17,882 nt of DNA from an uncultured bacterium (GTDB lineage Bacteria; Bacillota_A; Clostridia; Lachnospirales; Lachnospiraceae): NCBI GenBank assembly GCA_905215045.1, contig CAJMOO010000038.1, positions 1-17,882 of the forward strand. Reading direction: 5' to 3'. Shown here in pieces: positions 14,130-17,882 of this stretch. How positions within the stretch are numbered: the stretch's first letter is position 1; each line of letters starts with the position of its first letter. The position numbers and the translations under genes were made by a program. A model generated the notes under the pieces. That model made no database searches, was not told where the DNA came from, and worked only from the letters and a program-made list of their open reading frames with translations.

Positions 14130-14750
14130 TTAACCTTTCTGCTTCATCCGCTTAATCACTTTAAGCCGTGTAAATTCCTCTCTTTCCTTCTCTTCCAGCT
14201 CATTCGAAATCTTATAAACCAATCCAGTATAAGTTGGAATCGTAATATTTTTAAGAGCATTTGCCCTCTTCTGTGTCTTCTTAATACTCGTTGCCAACCG
14301 ATAAGCTGCATTTTCCACCATAGAAAGCTTGATCGTCAGATCCTTCACCTGCCGAAACGCTTCTCTTGCAATATCAATTGACTCAAATGTCCCATCCATC
14401 GCATACGTCAACTGATTCTCATGTGCATCATATTTCACATATGGAATCTCTGTTCCCATGATACTTCTTGTCTGAATCTGTATCGAATCCTCGATTGGAA
14501 CCGTATAAGCAAGTTCTTCTACCTTACTGATCCCATGTTGGATATTCGCCCTCTGAAGGCATGCATACGCTCTTGTAAATGTTGTATCAATCTCTTCCTG
14601 TATATCTTTCGCCTCATCGATCAGATCCATCAGCTCACGAATCAGAATATTTCTTTTTTTATCCATCAGATCGTAACCCTGTTTTGCCAATGCAAGAGAA
14701 TTCTTGGCTGCGATCAGATTTCCTTTGGTCGGGAATTCTCGTGGGTCCAT
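14130..14750 (-). CDS. ntpD: V-type ATP synthase subunit D
   Basis: A 206-residue central-stalk subunit of the V/A-type ATPase, the rotor shaft running through the A3B3 head. It has the family N-terminus (PTKGNLIAAKNSLALAKQGYDLMDKKRNIL), long helical coiled-coil arms at both ends (about 1-70 and 120-195), and the C-terminal ATSIKKTQKRANALKN segment. The start follows an AAGGTGGTGA site, 13 bases after ntpB. It ends the operon, in keeping with the A-B-D order of clostridial V-ATPases. Whether the enzyme pumps protons or sodium cannot be told, because the membrane ring subunit is outside the window. Confidence 0.96.
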   Translation of the reverse strand: MDPREFPTKGNLIAAKNSLALAKQGYDLMDKKRNILIRELMDLIDEAKDIQEEIDTTFTRAYACLQRANIQHGISKVEELAYTVPIEDSIQIQTRSIMGTEIPYVKYDAHENQLTYAMDGTFESIDIAREAFRQVKDLTIKLSMVENAAYRLATSIKKTQKRANALKNITIPTYTGLVYKISNELEEKEREEFTRLKVIKRMKQKG

Positions 14751-14763
14751 AGTCTCACCACCT

Positions 14764-16149
14764 TTAGCTGTCCTGCTCTTTTGGCAGGTATTTATCGATG
14801 ATCTTCGTGTCGATTCGATCCAATTCTTCTCTTGGCAGGATCTTTAATAATTCCCATCCAAGATCCAATGTTTCGATCATGGAACGATTTTCTTCCGGCC
14901 CCTGACCGATGTATCGTTCCTCAAATGCCTTTCCGAATTCCAGATATTTTTTATCAATTGGAGATAACTCATCTTCTCCGATAACAGATGCTAAGTTTCT
15001 TGCTTCTCCCACTTTTGCATAAGCGGAAAATAACTGGTTTGCAAGATCCTGATGATCTTCTCTTGTGTATCCTTCTCCAATTCCATCTTTCATCAGACGA
15101 GAAAGTGATGGCAAGACACTGATCGGTGGGTAAATGGACTGTCCGTTTAAGTTACGATCCAGTACGATCTGCCCTTCTGTGATATAACCAGTTAAATCAG
15201 GAATCGGATGGGTGATATCATCATTTGGCATTGTAAGAATCGGTAACTGTGTGACCGAACCTTCTGCCCCTTCGATGATTCCTGCACGTTCGTAAAGTGT
15301 CGCTAGTTCACTATATAAATATCCTGGATATCCTTTTCTGGATGGAATCTCTCCTTTGGATGAAGATACCTCACGCATCGCTTCCGCAAACGATGTCATA
15401 TCTGTCAGGATAACTAAGATATGCATATTACAGTCAAATGCAAGATATTCTGCTGCAGTTAAGGCTACTTTTGGTGTGATCAATCGTTCTACAACTGGGT
15501 CATTTGCAAGATTTAAGAACATACATACATGATTTGCAACACCACTTTCCTCAAATGTCTTCTGAAAGAAATCTGCAACATCATGTTTGACACCCATTGC
15601 TCCAAAGACTACCGCAAATGGCTCATCTGAACCATCTCCTAAGGATGCCTGTTTTACGATCTGGGCTGCCAGCTGATCGTGTGGAAGTCCGTTTCCTGAG
15701 AAGATGGGAAGTTTCTGTCCACGGATCAGTGTTGTTAATCCGTCAATTGCTGAAATACCTGTACGGATATAATTTCTTGGATATTTTCTGCGGACCGGAT
15801 TTAATGGAAGGCCGTTGACATCTCGTTTGACATCGGTGATCAGTGGTCCTAATCCATCGATTGGTTTTCCGATTCCGTTAAATGTTCTTCCTAGCATATC
15901 TGGTGCAAGAGAGACTTCCATCGGGTGTCCAGTTAATTTTGTTCTTGTATTATCAAGGGACATATTTTCCGTTCCCTCAAATACCTGAATCACCGCTTTA
16001 TCTTCGTATAATTCAATGATCCTTCCGATTTTTTTCGTTTTTCCATCAACCGTAAATTCGACAATCTCATCAAAAAATGCGTCCTGTACTCCTTCCAGAA
16101 TGACAAGCGGACCTTTGATGCTACTTAGTCCTAAATATTCAATTCCCAT
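14764..16149 (-). CDS. ntpB: V-type ATP synthase subunit B
   Basis: A 461-residue non-catalytic nucleotide-binding subunit of the A3B3 head. Domain order is the N-terminal beta-barrel (about 1-75, [19 protein letters not shown]), the central domain with [13 protein letters not shown] in place of a full P-loop, [22 protein letters not shown], the [23 protein letters not shown] segment, and the C-terminal helical domain ending [16 protein letters not shown]. Full-length for the family. An AAGGAGG site precedes the ATG in the 15-base gap after ntpA. Confidence 0.97.
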   Translation of the reverse strand: MGIEYLGLSSIKGPLVILEGVQDAFFDEIVEFTVDGKTKKIGRIIELYEDKAVIQVFEGTENMSLDNTRTKLTGHPMEVSLAPDMLGRTFNGIGKPIDGLGPLITDVKRDVNGLPLNPVRRKYPRNYIRTGISAIDGLTTLIRGQKLPIFSGNGLPHDQLAAQIVKQASLGDGSDEPFAVVFGAMGVKHDVADFFQKTFEESGVANHVCMFLNLANDPVVERLITPKVALTAAEYLAFDCNMHILVILTDMTSFAEAMREVSSSKGEIPSRKGYPGYLYSELATLYERAGIIEGAEGSVTQLPILTMPNDDITHPIPDLTGYITEGQIVLDRNLNGQSIYPPISVLPSLSRLMKDGIGEGYTREDHQDLANQLFSAYAKVGEARNLASVIGEDELSPIDKKYLEFGKAFEERYIGQGPEENRSMIETLDLGWELLKILPREELDRIDTKIIDKYLPKEQDS

Positions 16150-16164
16150 AAAATGACCGCCTCC

Positions 16165-17882
16165 TTATGCATTCTTTTCCAGTACTGCATCATAGAAATC
16201 ATCAATCTGTTTACGGTAGAGATCCAGTAATTGCAGATTGTCATTCGGAACATCGTATTTGATCGCAATGACTTTCTCAAAGATCCCTTCTGCTTTTAGC
16301 ACGCTCATTGGCATTCCTCTCGCTACAAGTTCCCTGCTCTTTTGATACAGATATAAAATAACTTCCATCATTTTAAATTGCTTCTCCATGGACACGCAGG
16401 TGTCATCTTTATGGAAAGCATTTTGCTGCAGAAATCCTAATCGGATCACCCTTGCGATCTCTAACGTTAATTTCTGATCATCTGGAAGAACATCCCCACC
16501 GATCAGTTTTACGATCTCCATCAAACTACTTTCCTGATTTAAGATCGCCATCAGACGATTTCGATAGTCCACAAAATTGGGGGATACATGATCTCTGTAC
16601 CAGCCGCCGAGATCTGTCAGATATTCACTGTAACTCGTTAACCAGTGAATCGCTGGAAAATGTCTTGCGTAAGCCAAGGATTTATCAAGTCCCCAGAAGC
16701 AACGGACAAATCGTTTGGTATTCTGTGTAACTGGCTCTGAGAAATCTCCTCCCTGCGGAGATACTGCACCGATGATCGTTACAGAACCGTCCGTTCCATT
16801 TAAGTTGTGCATCATTCCAGCTCTCTCATAAAAAGCTGATAATCTGGAAGCTAAATATGCCGGAAATCCTTCTTCTGCTGGCATCTCTTCCAGACGACCG
16901 GACAATTCTCTTAACGCTTCTGCCCATCTTGAAGTAGAATCCGCCATGATCGCGACATCATATCCCATATCACGGTAATATTCTGCCAACGTAAGTCCTG
17001 TATAAATAGATGCTTCACGTGCTGCTACCGGCATATTGGATGTGTTGGCGATCAGTGTTGTTCGGTCCATCAATGGATTACCACTCTTTGGATCAACTAA
17101 TTCTGAAAATTCTTCCAATACCTGTGTCATCTCATTTCCACGTTCCCCGCATCCGATATAAATGATAATATCCGCATCGGACCATTTCGCAATCTGATGC
17201 TGTGTCATTGTCTTTCCAGTACCAAAACCACCTGGAATTGCCGCAGTTCCACCTTTAGCAATCGGAAACATTGTATCCAGTATTCTCTGGCCTGTTACCA
17301 GTGGCACACATGCCGGAATCCTGTCGTGAACAGGTCTTGGAACCCTGATTGGCCATCTCTGGATCATTGTTAACTGTTTTTCCGTTCCATCGTCCAATCT
17401 TAACGTGATCATATGATCCTTGATCGCATGTTCTCCATCAGATGCCACAAAAGTAACCGTTCCTGTAAGATCTGGCGGCACCATGCATTTGTGTACGATG
17501 GCTCTTGTTTCCTGCACTTGGGCATAGATATCACCGCCATGAAGAACATCTCCTTCATTGACAACTAATTTTGTGTCCCACAATTTCTCCATATCAAGCG
17601 AATCTACGCTGATACCTCTTGTGATAAATGCACCTGCATTTTCTGCGATCCTCTCTAAGGGACGTTCAATTCCATCAAAAATGTTATCAAGGATTCCGGG
17701 AGCTAATGTGACGGATACTGCCTCCCCGCTTGCTTCCACGATCTCGCCCGGTTTTAATCCTGATGTTTCTTCATATACTTGAATCGTCGTACGGTCTTTA
17801 TCCAGAGAAATGACTTCTCCAACTAATTTTTCTTTGCCGACATAAACCATTTCTGACATCTTAAATCCAGTATTTCCAGCCA
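16165..17882 (-). CDS. ntpA: V-type ATP synthase subunit A, 5' end cut by window
   Basis: Catalytic ATP-hydrolysing subunit of the V/A-type ATPase head. From the internal Met at 17859, 564 residues are visible: the bulge domain (about 80-190), a P-loop GGFGTGKT (210-217), [45 protein letters not shown] and the C-terminal helical domain. The family is usually about 590 residues. The frame stays open through 17882 with seven further codons (AGNTGFK) that fit the normal N-terminal barrel, so the true start lies outside the window and 17859 is not the start. First of three consecutive ntp genes on this strand here. Confidence 0.97.
   Translation of the reverse strand, partial: AGNTGFKMSEMVYVGKEKLVGEVISLDKDRTTIQVYEETSGLKPGEIVEASGEAVSVTLAPGILDNIFDGIERPLERIAENAGAFITRGISVDSLDMEKLWDTKLVVNEGDVLHGGDIYAQVQETRAIVHKCMVPPDLTGTVTFVASDGEHAIKDHMITLRLDDGTEKQLTMIQRWPIRVPRPVHDRIPACVPLVTGQRILDTMFPIAKGGTAAIPGGFGTGKTMTQHQIAKWSDADIIIYIGCGERGNEMTQVLEEFSELVDPKSGNPLMDRTTLIANTSNMPVAAREASIYTGLTLAEYYRDMGYDVAIMADSTSRWAEALRELSGRLEEMPAEEGFPAYLASRLSAFYERAGMMHNLNGTDGSVTIIGAVSPQGGDFSEPVTQNTKRFVRCFWGLDKSLAYARHFPAIHWLTSYSEYLTDLGGWYRDHVSPNFVDYRNRLMAILNQESSLMEIVKLIGGDVLPDDQKLTLEIARVIRLGFLQQNAFHKDDTCVSMEKQFKMMEVILYLYQKSRELVARGMPMSVLKAEGIFEKVIAIKYDVPNDNLQLLDLYRKQIDDFYDAVLEKNA

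Noticed and set aside
17857..17859. ATG at 17859 as the real start of ntpA
   Set aside because: The frame remains open to the window edge with residues fitting the usual N-terminus, and the protein would be about 25 residues short of the family.

Overview
The window looks like a chromosomal segment of a low-G+C anaerobic Firmicute, most likely a gut Lachnospiraceae (clostridial cluster XIVa). The grounds are AT-rich codon use, strong AGGAGG-type ribosome binding sites, a bacterial V-type ATPase operon, PTS sugar operons run by a PRD regulator, and an Rpn/PD-(D/E)XK 'transposase'-family gene. This placement is inference; no rRNA or marker gene is present.

Left to right: (1) 1-135 is an uninformative left edge. 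(2) 136-1500 holds a CLC-type channel/antiporter on the minus strand, preceded by a convincing fluoride riboswitch with its own terminator and promoter; this makes it a CLC-F fluoride exporter unit. (3) 1522-9216 is one long minus-strand operon in transcription order: short-type 6-phosphogluconate dehydrogenase, a small two-helix membrane protein, a PRD/PTS-domain activator, PTS IIA, IIB and IIC of the fructose family, a cytoplasmic beta-propeller-like protein of unknown function, AraD/UlaF (L-ribulose-5-P 4-epimerase) and UlaE (L-xylulose-5-P 3-epimerase). (4) 9241-9452 is a divergent control region with a run of TTCC repeats. (5) 9453-12995 is a plus-strand set: an RpiR-family regulator with its own terminator, then a strong promoter driving a class II aldolase, a PPC/DUF296 protein and a four-carbon acid sugar kinase (DUF1537/OtnK family). 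(6) 13070-13942 is a stand-alone Rpn-like nuclease gene with its own promoter, sharing a perfect bidirectional terminator with the kinase gene. (7) 14130-17882 is the 3' end of a V-type ATPase operon: A (cut by the window edge), B and D.

How they may work together: the PTS would import and phosphorylate a sugar or sugar acid. The 6PGDH-like enzyme could oxidatively decarboxylate a six-carbon acid phosphate to a pentulose phosphate. UlaE and AraD would then pass L-xylulose-5-P through L-ribulose-5-P to D-xylulose-5-P. This resembles the lower ascorbate (Ula) pathway, but with a dehydrogenase where UlaD would normally stand and with no UlaG lactonase. The facing aldolase/PPC/kinase operon looks like a second, DUF1537-type sugar-acid route. 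The substrates are not readable from sequence. These two facing catabolic operons and their shared control region are the most promising undescribed part of the window.
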